DNA of 64,000 nt, from positions 36,069,981 to 36,133,980 of the forward strand of contig CM018043.1 in assembly GCA_008638375.1 (NCBI GenBank), given 5' to 3'. This DNA is from Nyssa sinensis (Eukaryota > Streptophyta > Magnoliopsida > Cornales > Nyssaceae). The notes under the pieces are model-generated. The model was not told the origin of the DNA. It did no database searches and saw nothing but the letters and a program-made list of their open reading frames with translations. Each line of letters starts with the position of its first letter. Within the stretch, counting starts at the first letter, position 1. The position numbers and the translations under genes were made by a program. Shown one piece after another: positions 25,123 to 35,627 of the stretch.

Positions 25123-27271
25123 TGTAACACCCCGACCCGATGAAGAACTATTAAGTCACTAAATATTAATTAGTGAGGGAAACCTTAAGTAATAAGGTCA
25201 ATTTCAACCCCAACACACGCGTACGTTTAGTAAAGGTCCCGGAAACCCTAAACGACTGCACATCACTTTCGTTACAATCACTAACCTGTTTCTGTTAGTC
25301 CCATGGTAATTATATACCTTTGCATCGGAAGCCAAATTCTATGGAATAACGTGCAGGTAAGTAAAGATATATATAATTAATTGATGGGTATATATATATA
25401 TATATATTCGGTTAGGTAAATATAAAACCAGAAAGTTAAATGAATATAATATGTATCTAAATATTGGATGAGTTGTGGTGGGCAACAAGTGTGAGTCTTG
25501 AGGGCAATAAGAGAACTTGGTGGCAGTGCAGCAAGTGTACAAGTGTAAAGGTGCATGCGTGAGGTATTCTCTATGCAAATTGAAGCCAACAGGTGGCATG
25601 GCACCGCCCTACAGGTCGATGGAGAAGAAGGAAATAAAAGGGAAAATAAGGAAGAGAGAGAGAAGGTGTAATGCGTAGAAGAGAGAGAAAGGGAACTGGG
25701 CAGTAGAGCAAGAGTTGAAAAGAAAGAATTCGGAAGGAGAAGAAGCAACAGCCAAACAGGTATAAAAATTGTTTGAGTTGTGTCAATTCTGTTGGATTTA
25801 ACAGCCTGCAATTTTAGGGTTTTAAGCTGCATATTATCAGCTTTAAATTCCAAAGACATGATAGGAAATTATGAAGAATCGACTGAGAGAAATCTGAGTT
25901 ACAGTTGGAACAAAAATTCAAAAATCATTAATGTAGGTCTGAATCGTAATGAACTAAACCGAAATTCGTGTATTGGAACCTGATATAGACCGTTCCAAAG
26001 ACCTAAAAATGTTAAACCGCGACCTTAAAACCTAAGAAATGACCCCAAAAACTTGAGTTGTAGGTTTTAGTCATGAAACCCAGTACTCGATTTAGACCTT
26101 TAAACCCACTTTTAAGGATAGTAACATGAACCTCATGAGAAATGAATCATTCCAGAAGAAACCCCATGGAATTTGACTCAAAAATGAGCCAGTAACACCA
26201 AGTTGCAGGTTTGAGTATCGTGTTCTAAACCTTGACTATGAACACAAAAGGGAACCCCAAATTGATGCCTAACCATCCCTTAAGGATTCAGAAATGATTT
26301 ACAATCGAAAGCAAGAAGTTTAAGTGGTGCAAAATTCATGAAATTGGAAGGAAATAAACTCGGGAATTAGGGTTACGATGAGGGGAGCTGGGGAAGACGA
26401 TCTACAGTGTCGGGTCAAGTCAGGTTGGGTCGGATCTGGGTTTAGGTCGGGACCCGACCCGTCGCATAAAGGGTTTAAGTGAAACGACGTCTTGTGAGGC
26501 TATGTTTTTAAAATTTAAAAAGGTAGGCTGACGTCATCATGACATCAGCATTACGTGTGAACCGGATTAAATAGGTTGGTTCAATGAGAACCGGACAGGT
26601 TCAGTTAAATTGAAACTGAACCCACTGGTTCAGACCGAAAGAGTTCAAAATTCAATTTTGACCCCAGTAATTTCTGGAAATGCCACTGTGGCCCACCGAA
26701 ATTAAATTAATATTAAAATAATATTATTTAAATAAGATATATTTCAAAAATGCCCTTAGCCCTAAATAGGGCAATCGAAGTCCAAATAAAGTAAATCAAT
26801 AGTGTATTTTGACTATCTTGGACGTTCCGAACCCAATGACGGGGTCCGTTTCATGCAGAGGGAACTCCGAAAAACTAAAGACACGTAAAGGAGTATAAAA
26901 TGACCAAATTACCCCTAGTGCCCCTAAAGTTCAAATGGAAGTCCGAGAGGGTCTAAATTGACTTTCTTTGACATTCCGGACTTAACAGTAAGGTCCGTAT
27001 TATGAAACGAAGTATAGAAAAATAGGACACGTAAATATGTGAAGTTAACAAAGTAACCCTAAAAGTAATAAAGCTACCAAAAGAATATAAATTAAGAGGA
27101 TACCGCTTAAGCTAAAAGCTAGGATTTAATACGATCTAAGTATAAAATAGGGACATCAATAGGAGATGTTTGAGGTACATTGGAAGTTAATAGATTGTTA
27201 TTGATTGTTCTTAGGAGCTACAAAAGGGAAAGGAAAGGCGTCACAGTAAACGCCCAAGCTTGGAGTATAAG

Positions 27272-28489
27272 GTGAGTAACCCTGCATTTGAAATGGAGAT
27301 TTAACTCCATGGGATTGAAGATGTTTTAAATTTCAAAGATTTGAAGCATTGAATGTTAATTTCAATATGTCATGATTCCTGTTTTTAAATATTCTGCTTT
27401 TATAATCCTATTGTGACATGCTCCGTGAACAATTTTTATCATGGTCTTACTTAAAAGTATTTAACATGTCTACATATTCTGGAACTTCTTATTTCATGTA
27501 TTTGTAAATTTTATCATGGAATCACGAACATCATGTTTTAAATTCTCATCAAAAGTATATATTTGAAGAAGTCATATTTCAAATATAAATGCATATATTT
27601 GACGAAGTCATATTTTAAATGCTCATAAAAGCATCTATTGAAAAAGTCATATTTCAAATGCTATAAATGCATATATTTGAGGAAGTCATATTTTAAATAT
27701 TCTTGAAAAGCATTTATTGAAGAAGTAGTATTTCGATGCTCGTTAAAAAGGCATCCAAATGTGCATAAGCACACAGACAGGATTTTGGGTTCCTTCAGGA
27801 CTCAATTAACTATCAACGATCACATAGTCAGGATTTTGGGTTTCTTCGGAACTCATTTGACCTGTCATGTGGAATGCCAGGTAGTAGGATCTGATCCCCC
27901 TGGTACGGGATATCCCCCATTGTAGCATTGGCAGTAAAATGGGAGTCTGGTTCGAAACAGATTCCATCTAACCAAAGAGAAAAAGATGACAAACGCTTTT
28001 GAAAATGGAAGTAGGTTTTACCCCCATTTTCACTATGCATATTTAGATGTTTTGAAGTAATGCTTTGAAAATGGAAGCAGGTTTTTACCCCCATTTTATT
28101 TTGTATGTTTATATGTTTTGAAATGCATATACTCTAATTGAGGAAATGTGTATTTAGCTTGAAAACTTTAAATGTTTCTAAGCTATCATTTGAAGTAATG
28201 CTTTTGAAGATGGAAGCAGGTTTTTACCCCCATTCTATTATGCATATTTTGAAGTACATATACTCTATTTGAAGAAATGTGTGTTAGCTTGAATACTTTA
28301 AATGTTTCAAAGCTATCTTTATGAAGAATGCATATATTCTATATTCTGAATGTATGAGCAATTGGTGGTGAGTATTTTATAAACTCTCATGTGCGAAACC
28401 ACTGCCAATTGAAACCCCATGAAAAATGCTGGAATTACTCAGAAGCTTAGATTAGCTTACCCGGACTTTGTTCGGACCCCCCCTTTCAG
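27272..28489 (+). other. Putative LTR-internal intron (1218 nt)
   Basis: A perfect donor consensus G|GTGAGTAA lies about 100 nt after the likely transcript start, and a pyrimidine-rich acceptor ends at 28489. Counterparts lie in the LTRs at 2358-6651 and 15430-18900. Splicing itself is inferred. Confidence 0.45.
27540..27740. repeat. Tandem repeat, 38-40-bp unit
   Basis: About five units of the type 'gaagtcatattttaaatgc... aaagcatctatt'. Reverse-complement relatives lie at 3650-3900. Confidence 0.7.
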
Positions 28490-28941
28490 GTGATAGAAAG
28501 CAAGGCCTGATTTTGATGAAGAAAGTGTTTGTTCTATGCTCATTTTGTGGAAGGGCGTAGGAAGTTCATTGCAGGATTAGAAGATTTTGGGAAGCACCAA
28601 GACTAATAGTTAGTCATTTTTGGTTGCAGACAATATGAAAAAGTTATGTAATTAAGTTCGAAGGACAAAGGAATATGTATTGTGTATAAACTTTAGAATT
28701 TTGTTTATGCTCTGAATGTATAATTAGGTGTACTGCTTGGAAGAGCGGCAGTATCGGGCAGACGTGCGAAAGATTTAAATAAGAAAAGAAAAGAAAAAGT
28801 TGTTATGCTTCCGCTAAACACAGGTCGCACCGCTGTCCGATATTGTTGCTATGTTTCGCCTCACCCAAAGGCTCCCGAGCCTGAAGGCGGCGGTCGCGAT
28901 CCGGGATCCGCACAGGGTGGATTTCGGGTCGTGACACTATT

Positions 28942-29500
28942 CACCTCAAAAAAATGGGGTTGCTGAACGTAAGAACAGAACTTTAAAAGAAATGATGAAT
29001 GCATTGCTATTAAGTTCTGAACTACTTCAGAATCTATGGGGGGAAGCAATCCTCTCTACAAATTATATTCTCAATCGAATACCTCAAAAGAAAACCAATA
29101 AATTCCCTTATGAGTTGTGGAAAGGTAGAAGACCTTTTTACAAATACTTAAAAGTGTGGGGTGTTTGGCTAAAGTGGCGGTACCTATACCTAAAAAGGTT
29201 AAAACAGGACCAAAGACAGTTGATTGTGTTTTCATTGGGTATGCTCATAATAGTAGTGCACATTGATTTTTGATTCACAAATTGAAAATTCCCGATATAC
29301 ATGTTAATATATTATTGAGTCAAGGAATGCATCTTTCTTTGAAAATGTATTTCCTTACAAATCAACAGAGGAGTCGAGTTCAATTAAAAGAACTCATGAT
29401 ACTGTAATAAGCAGTAGTCAAGGCCAACAAGATGATGATGAACCTAGACGCAACAAAAGAGTTAGAACATCAAAATCTTTTGGTCTAGATTTTCTAACGT
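28942..29500 (+). pseudogene. Copia integrase C-terminal part
   Basis: After the solo LTR the frame resumes with 'NGVAERKNRTL', which contains the catalytic glutamate of the D,D35E triad. It continues 'LWGEAILSTNYILNRIP' and 'YELWKGRRPFYKYLKVWG' (28992-29273). Downstream remnants up to 29500 are frameshifted: 'SRNASFFENVFP' is visible near 29315, then a region rich in S, Q and D. Non-functional. Confidence 0.85.
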
Positions 29501-29502
29501 AT

Positions 29503-30460
29503 TTGTTAAAAAATGAGCCTCAAAGCTTTAAAGAAGCCATATCGAGCCCTGAAGCTCCATATTGGAAAGAGGCTATTAACGATGAAGTAGAACCCATTCT
29601 GCAAAATCATACGTGGGAGCTAGTGGATCTTCCACCAGGTTCTAAACCTCTCGGATATAAGTGGATATTCAAAAATAAAATGAAGGCAGACGAATCTATT
29701 GACAAATATAAAGCTAGGTTGGTTATCAAAGGTTACAAGCAAAGGGAAGGCTTGGACTATTTTGATACATATTCACCTGTTACGAGAATATCATTTATTC
29801 GAATGTTAATAGCTATTGCAGCTATACACAATCTTGAGATACATCAAATGGATGTAAAGACAACTTTCTTAAATGGTGACTTAGATAAAGAAATATACAT
29901 GGAACAACCCGAATGATTTATTGTTCCAAGTCAAGAAAAAAAAAGTTTGTCGGCTTGTTAAATCCCTTTATGAATTAAAGCAAGCACTAAAGCAGTGGCA
30001 TGAGAAGTTTGACAGTGTAATGATGTCAAATGGGTTCAAAATTAACGAGTGTGACAAATATGTATATGTCAAGAACACTGAACATGGTTTTATCGTTATT
30101 TGTCTCTATGTTGATGATATGCTCATTATGGGTAGTAATAATGAAGTCATTAAAGCTACCAAGAAAATGTTAAACAATAAGTTTGACATGAAGGACTTAG
30201 GTGTTGCCGATTTTATACTTAGAATAAAGATCTCTAGAATATCAGATGAACTGATATTATCTCAATCACATTACATTGAGAAAATTCTCAAGAAATTTAA
30301 ACAAGATGATAGTAGTCTAGAGAGAACACCTGTAGATGTAAATCTATATTTATCCAAGAATAATGGCAAAAGCATATCACAACTAGAATATGCACAAATA
30401 ATTGGTAGCCCTAATGTATGTCATGAATTGTACCCGTCCAGACATAGCTTACGCTGTTAG
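29503..30460 (+). pseudogene. Copia reverse transcriptase, broken
   Basis: The frame 29503-29916 encodes the start of copia RT: 'WKEAINDEV', 'WELVDLPPG', 'KARLVIKGY', and 'QMDVKTTFLNGDL', where the family has DVKTAFLNG with the first catalytic aspartate. A TGA at 29914-29916 replaces the glycine of 'PEGF'. The next frame, 29921-30460, carries 'SLYELKQALKQW' and the active-site box YVDDM at about 30109-30123. RT would copy the genomic RNA to DNA; the stop and frame change inactivate this copy. Confidence 0.9.
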
Positions 30461-31058
30461 CAAATTGAGTAGATACACAAGTAATCCAGGTCCAGACCAT
30501 TGGAAGGCAATAGTTAAGGTTTTGAGGTATCTAAAATACACCCAAAACTATGGATTGCACTACTCAAAATATCCAGCAGTACTTGAATGATACTGTGACG
30601 CAAATTGGATATCCGATACCAAAGACTCGAAGTCCACAAGTAGCTATCTGTTTACACTTGGTGGTGGAACGGTGTTTTGGAAATCTTCTAAACAAAACTG
30701 CAATGCCAGATTCACGATGGAATCTGAGTTTATTGCACTTGATAAAGCTGGTGAAGAATCTGAGTGGCTTCATCACTTCCTAGAAGATATTCCAATGTGG
30801 CCAAAACCTGTGCCCGCTATATGTATTCATTACGATAATCAATTAGCGATTGGTAGGGCACAGAGTCGTTTGTATAACGGTAAGTCTCGACATATTCATC
30901 GAAGACATAATACCGTGAAACAACTTCTCTATAATAGTATTATAACCATTGAATACATAAGGTCAAAAGATAACATTGCGGATCCGTTAACCAAAGGTTT
31001 GACCAGAGAGCAAGTAAGTAAATCATCGAGGGGAATGGGTTTAAAGCCTATATACTAA
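30402..31058 (+). pseudogene. Copia RNase H, broken
   Basis: The segment '[18 protein letters not shown]' opens the domain. A TGA at about 30588 precedes 'YCDANW', and '[14 protein letters not shown]', 'ESEFIAL', 'DNQLAIG' and 'SRHIHRRHN' follow, partly in a shifted frame. The copia end 'DPLTKGL' is at about 30980-31000 and the stop is at 31056-31058. It would degrade the RNA strand of the hybrid. Confidence 0.88.
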
Positions 31059-31644
31059 AGAGTCGCCATAATGGCAACCCAACCTAGTTGATTGGAGATC
31101 CCAAGATCTAGGTTCAAAAGGGACAATCAAATTATGTGAGACTCATTAAAGATCACTATGGAGATCAAATCTCCTACTCATTCCTATGATCAGAATAGTG
31201 GGCCTGCAGCGTTGAACATGGTAAGCTAAGCTTTTAATGATTCTTATATGTTGTTAAGATAAGTAGGGTATAGCAGAATACTCTTAATAAGAAATCACCT
31301 ATGTGAGTGTGAACTGGGCCGGTTCTATGAGAATGATAAATGCTAAATTCTCTAAGAGCACTCATGAAACCAGGAATTGTTCAGGACCAAAATGAACACA
31401 ACATGAGAACCAACTGTTTCAAGAAATATTTTGTGTGAATGCTATTATCTTGGTTTACACAAACGATTGAACAGTTCAAGACATCATGTTCACTGATCAA
31501 TCAATAAACCCGATAGCATTTCACAAGGGAAGGTTCAAGGCCACAAGCTACCTTCCTTTATGTAGAAAATTTTTAACTGAACTCTTTCTTAGTGTCTGCA
31601 TGTCATTTGTATTACTTTCAGTCAATTTCATTTATGTGGGGGAT
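31059..31644 (+). other. Copia 3' untranslated region and polypurine tract
   Basis: No ORF of note. It ends in the polypurine tract TGTGGGGGAT (31635-31644) directly before the 3' LTR, as in most copia elements. Confidence 0.8.
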
Positions 31645-32804
31645 TGTTGGAAAAATAGGTTTTTGAGCATTATAATTAGTTATCGTTGAGCTAAAATTAA
31701 AATGGGTCCCACAAATTAATTTTAGTGGGTCCACATGGGAATGTGTTCTCCTCCATGAGGAGATTAAGATTATATATTGGGTTGCTCAAAATCATTAAGG
31801 AGTGAATGAGAAATTGTCTCCAAACATCACCACTTGGAAATGGTAACAAAAGCTTAAAGCTTGTGAAAAAGCTTGTGTCCCACATAGGATGGGTACAAGG
31901 TTTTTAAAGAGTATATAACACCTACCTTGGAGGAAGGTTTGGGCCCCAAGGGGCACCCCAGTTTTGTAAAGAGGAGAGGACCTAGCCAAAAGTGGGTCCA
32001 CCACAGAAGCACAGATGCCGCCGCCCCGCTTGAACTGGGTCGGGCTCGAGTTCTAGGCCTTGGCCTAGGACTTGGGCTTGCTGTGTATATATCTTTTTAG
32101 AGAAAATTTATTTAGAATTTTCCAAACTAGAGACGCAGTCGTTTTGAACATGCGTTTAAGTTACCGTTAGGATTTCGAAACGCTATCATTTTAGACATGC
32201 GTATGGTTACCATTGGGAGTCCAAAATGCTGTCGTTTTGGAAGTGTTGTTTAATTGAATGGGCATATTCTCTATGGACGCGACTGTGTCTGTTCGCCATA
32301 AACAGACACAACCCGAGCTTCATGCCTGTTTGGGCGAGTCTATAAATAGGACACACTAAACAGCATTATTCATTCAATTCATTACATATCATCTTCATCT
32401 TCATTTGAGAGAGAGTTCTACGTAGTTTTGGTTTGACAGACAACATATTAGAAGTGCTTGTCTCTGTGTTGGTTAGATCATTTTATCCTAGGAGACATAC
32501 TGCTGAGAACTCGTAAGTACCACTGCGAGGGCCGTAAATTGTCTTAAGGACATTGTGTCCAGCACAAGACTTGATCTATTTTCTGAAATTCTCTAAATTT
32601 CCTGTTCTACAACTACTCACAGGTTCTGTTGTTTTAATTAACTTTAATTCTATTTTCTTTTTCCGTTTAATTATTTCTGTAATTCAAGTCTGGAACAAAA
32701 TTGTTTCTGGTTTTCAAAATAATTCCTGTTTACAAAAATAGTTTTTGTTTTCACATAAATTGAAATTTTGTTTTCACTGAAATACTGATATACTTTGAAT
32801 AACA
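31645..32804 (+). repeat. Copia 3' LTR (1160 bp)
   Basis: It starts TGTTGG, ends AATAACA, and has TATAAATA at 32341-32348. It is homologous to 18901-20082. The duplication atttc follows at 32805-32809. Confidence 0.92.
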
Positions 32805-32809
32805 ATTTC

Positions 32810-32953
32810 CTAGTTCAATCAATTCTACTGTATTACAGAAACTTAAAGGTGATGAAAGTAGGTTCCATACCTTACCGTGTTGAAGCCCAGCCCTTTACTT
32901 CCTGTATCCTGCTTCTTCCTTCTGTTCCCAGTCGTTTTCTCTTCCTTCCCCGT

Positions 32954-32990
<37 letters not shown>

Positions 32991-33030
32991 CACTATTTTA
33001 GGACTGGTAGGATCTAGTAAGGGTTGTTCA
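32810..33030 (-). mobile_element. Remainder of the giant LTR split by copia
   Basis: It resumes host sequence after the copia duplication and resembles the CT-rich part of the 4.3-kb solo LTR near 5900-6060. A decayed TGTAACACCC-type start may lie at about 33015-33029, but no matching target duplication with 15425-15430 was found. The right edge is approximate. A (CT)n tract occupies 32959-32986. Confidence 0.4.
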
Positions 33031-34212
33031 AATTTTATTCACAATTTCTTTAATAAATTGATGTATTTTTTTATTTTGATTATACACTAAAAGTCACAAT
33101 AATTTCTCTCACTTTCTCCTTTTAAAAGAAGCAGAAAGTCATAAAATAATTACTTGAACATAATCTAATTTTGAAAAATTGCTAGAGGTCAACAAGTTTG
33201 TGAAATTATAAAAATATAATTAGTAATAATTGCAAGAAATTCTTACTAATCTAATAGTGAATAACTAAAGTATAATAAATAGGGTTAATTAAGCTTAAGT
33301 CTGTTAAATAGGTACTTTATTATTATGCAGTGCATACACTTTCTTATTTTGAGCTAAAGGACAATTGTTTTTTTTTTTTTTTTTTTTTTTTTTTATCTCA
33401 GGTTCATTTTGCTGAGCTTACACTTTTATTTTTTTAAATGGCAATAATACACCTATATATGAGTTATCCCTTTACTCGACCCACATCACTTTTTTCAAAC
33501 CATAATACCTTTGCCCTTATATCAGTTTGCAAGCTACACAGATCCAAAGCGTCGTTCCAACCATAATCATCTTTGCCATCAATCTTTTGATCCTATTGCA
33601 TCATTGCAGCATCACCCCACTGCACCACTGCCTCTCTCTTATCTTGAACCACCGCTTTATTTCTCCCATTCGATCAGTTCAAAATCGAACCCGAGACTTT
33701 GATTGGAAACGTGGGTACTAATTCATATATGTTTTAATTGTATAGAGGATCTCATAATGGTTGGTGGCGTATTCATCCGAACTGGGCAGGACAGAGGAGT
33801 ATGATCTTATGGTGCAGAGGATTTAGAAAATCCGGAAGAGATCATGGTGAATTAGACATATATAAAGCTCTTCCGTGTGCAGGGGATTTGGTAAATTCAT
33901 GGTAGGCCTAAAGTCGTGATGGAGCACCAATTGATTACTAATTCAAATGCTGGTGGAACTTCTCAATTGGTACGATAATCCAGTTTTTTAAATAACATTT
34001 AAGAGGGAAAAAAGGCCAGTGGCTTGATATGAATAGAGTTTCCAATAGAAGCAGCTAATCATGACCCTCAGTCAATCAATTGTTGGGTCCATGTAGTCCT
34101 TCCTATGTTGATGGGTTCGTTCTTCTTTGCTCATTTCCTTTGGCATTTTCCCTCTTAATTCTCTGTTTCTCTTCTTCTTCAACTCAAGTATGAAGATTGT
34201 TGGCTTCTGATT

Positions 34213-34260
<48 letters not shown>

Positions 34261-34936
34261 GCTATAGAGTTGTGGAGGATCAAAATGGATGAACCAGTTA
34301 AGTAGTAAAATTTTGTTGTGTGAGAGAAAATAAAATTTTATTGTTTCAGAGCTAGTGAAATTTTAATTAATGTAGTTCAAAGTAATAAAATTTTATTGTT
34401 TTTGCAATTGACTAAAATTTTACTATTTTTGTAGATAATTCTTTTTTTGTTTCAAAATTTCATATGTAATTGAATCTTATTTGATGGATCTTGATTTTTA
34501 GAGTCCAGCGTATATAAATTTTATCAAAAATGGATATATAATTTGTAAGTTTTTAAATTTTGAAATTTGAAGAAATTTCTTTCAAACATTCCTTGATTTC
34601 ACAGGTTGTTAGTTATTGAATATGAAAATTTTATATATTGAGGGGTATTTTAATCACAAAAAAATTAATTGATCTCTGCATAATTTTGTTTAGTCTTGGA
34701 CCAATGGATGATATTGCTACTTTTCTTAGACCTTTAACCGAAGTAGCCTTAAAATATAATATACAAAATATTAGGTTCGGACTCAAGTTTTTAAAGTTTC
34801 AATCCAAGCCTAACCCTAATTTAGATTGGACTTAAGTTATTTTACCCAATCTCATTTCAAAATGTAAAAATAAAACCCAAGTCCTAAAAAATTCAAGCTT
34901 AACTCAGGTTGGCCTGCCCAAGTTACATTTTTATTA
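33031..34936. other. AT-rich DNA without recognisable genes
   Basis: Nothing coding is seen. It contains a run of 27 T at 33368-33394 and a (TA)n microsatellite at 34216-34257. The short ORFs at 33511-33721 and 34638-34835 lack start context, length or motif support. Confidence 0.7.
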
Positions 34937-34941
34937 CTATC

Positions 34942-35550
34942 GATATACCATAAAAGAACAGGCCAATCAGCACTTGACACGTATGATTATGAATCCAACT
35001 CATGCTCGGCTAACTCAGCTCTCGCTCAGCCAATGGCTAAGCGCTCGAGTATCCAGATCATCACAAAAGGTCGGAAGTGGCCAAGCATATGCCTTCAGAG
35101 CACACATATATCGGATAAGGATCTCATAGCTAATTACAGGGTCCAGACCAACAGTCCAGACCTCGTCACCGCCTTAGCGGATGCCGAGCAGGGAATAAGG
35201 AAGCAATCCTCAACACGGAGACAGTCTTCAACAAGGGAACTACCATCTATGGTTATCTCTATGCAATACTCCACAAGGTAACTGCAATCTCCGATGATCA
35301 AATCCCTACATTCATGACTCCGAATCCTAATCAACTTAGGAAGGCCACGGTCTATAAATTAAACCCTAAAGGTACACTTTATTTTCATGCTCATTCTTTG
35401 GCTTTCAATACAGTCTTTCAATTCCTTTTACTTACTTAAGCATTGGAGCGGCTACCGCCGGAGCCAATCCGGTGGTCCTCTGATCATCTTCCTGAGTGTT
35501 CTACAGGTCATAGAGCCCATACTTATTGCGAGTCGAAAAGTGCAGCATCA
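34942..35550 (+). repeat. Outer element 5' LTR (609 bp)
   Basis: It begins at GATATACC (the first T of an expected TGATATACC seems lost) and ends AGTGCAGCATCA. It is related to the inner LTR but carries only one copy of the segment that is triplicated there. Its partner is 58151-58761. Confidence 0.88.
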
Positions 35551-35572
35551 GTTTGGCGTCGTCTGTGGGAAC
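35551..35572 (+). other. Outer element primer-binding site
   Basis: TTTGGCGTCGTCTGTGGGA directly follows the LTR. It differs from the inner site (TTTGGCGCCGTCTGTGGGA) by a C-to-T change. Confidence 0.75.
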
Positions 35573-35627
35573 GACAAATCTCCAAGTGCTCTATTCACAA
35601 ACTCATCTCTTTCCTCACCGGAAAACT

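Larger units (their letters stand above)
25123..28936 (+). mobile_element. Solo giant LTR, 3.8 kb, inside copia integrase
   Basis: It starts TGTAACACCCCGACCCG, ends GGGTCGTGACA, and is flanked by a perfect 5-bp duplication ctatt (25118-25122 and 28937-28941). The two sides rejoin the integrase codons 'TTPYS|PQ' exactly. A candidate TATA box TATAAAATAG lies at 27141-27150, a donor AAG|GTGAGTAA at 27272, and an acceptor CCCTTTCAG ends at 28489. Short repeats occur at 27540-27740 and a three-fold 'gaaaatggaagcaggttt' block at 28000-28240. The 3' end (28870-28936) matches the 4.3-kb reverse solo LTR. No gene. Confidence 0.92.
18901..32804 (+). mobile_element. Ty1/copia retrotransposon, decayed, carrying two nested solo LTRs
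   Basis: The element runs from TGTTAGAAAAATAGG to AATAACA and is flanked by the 5-bp duplication atttc (18896-18900 and 32805-32809). Two LTRs (18901-20082 and 31645-32804) bracket gag, zinc knuckle, protease, integrase, RT and RNase H in copia order. Removing the nested insertions leaves about 7.3 kb. Frameshifts and stops occur in every domain, so it cannot move autonomously. It resembles Tork-type copia elements in its LTR start and in the polypurine tract ATGTGGGGGAT before the 3' LTR. Subfamily is inferred. Confidence 0.92.

Noticed and set aside
25339..25859. Minus-strand ORF of 160 aa
   Set aside because: Pyrimidine-rich low-complexity translation within a solo LTR; no family resemblance.
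32941..33030. Exact left border of the giant LTR split by copia
   Set aside because: A GGGTTGTTCA that could be a decayed terminus is present, but no matching target duplication was found, so the border is only approximate.
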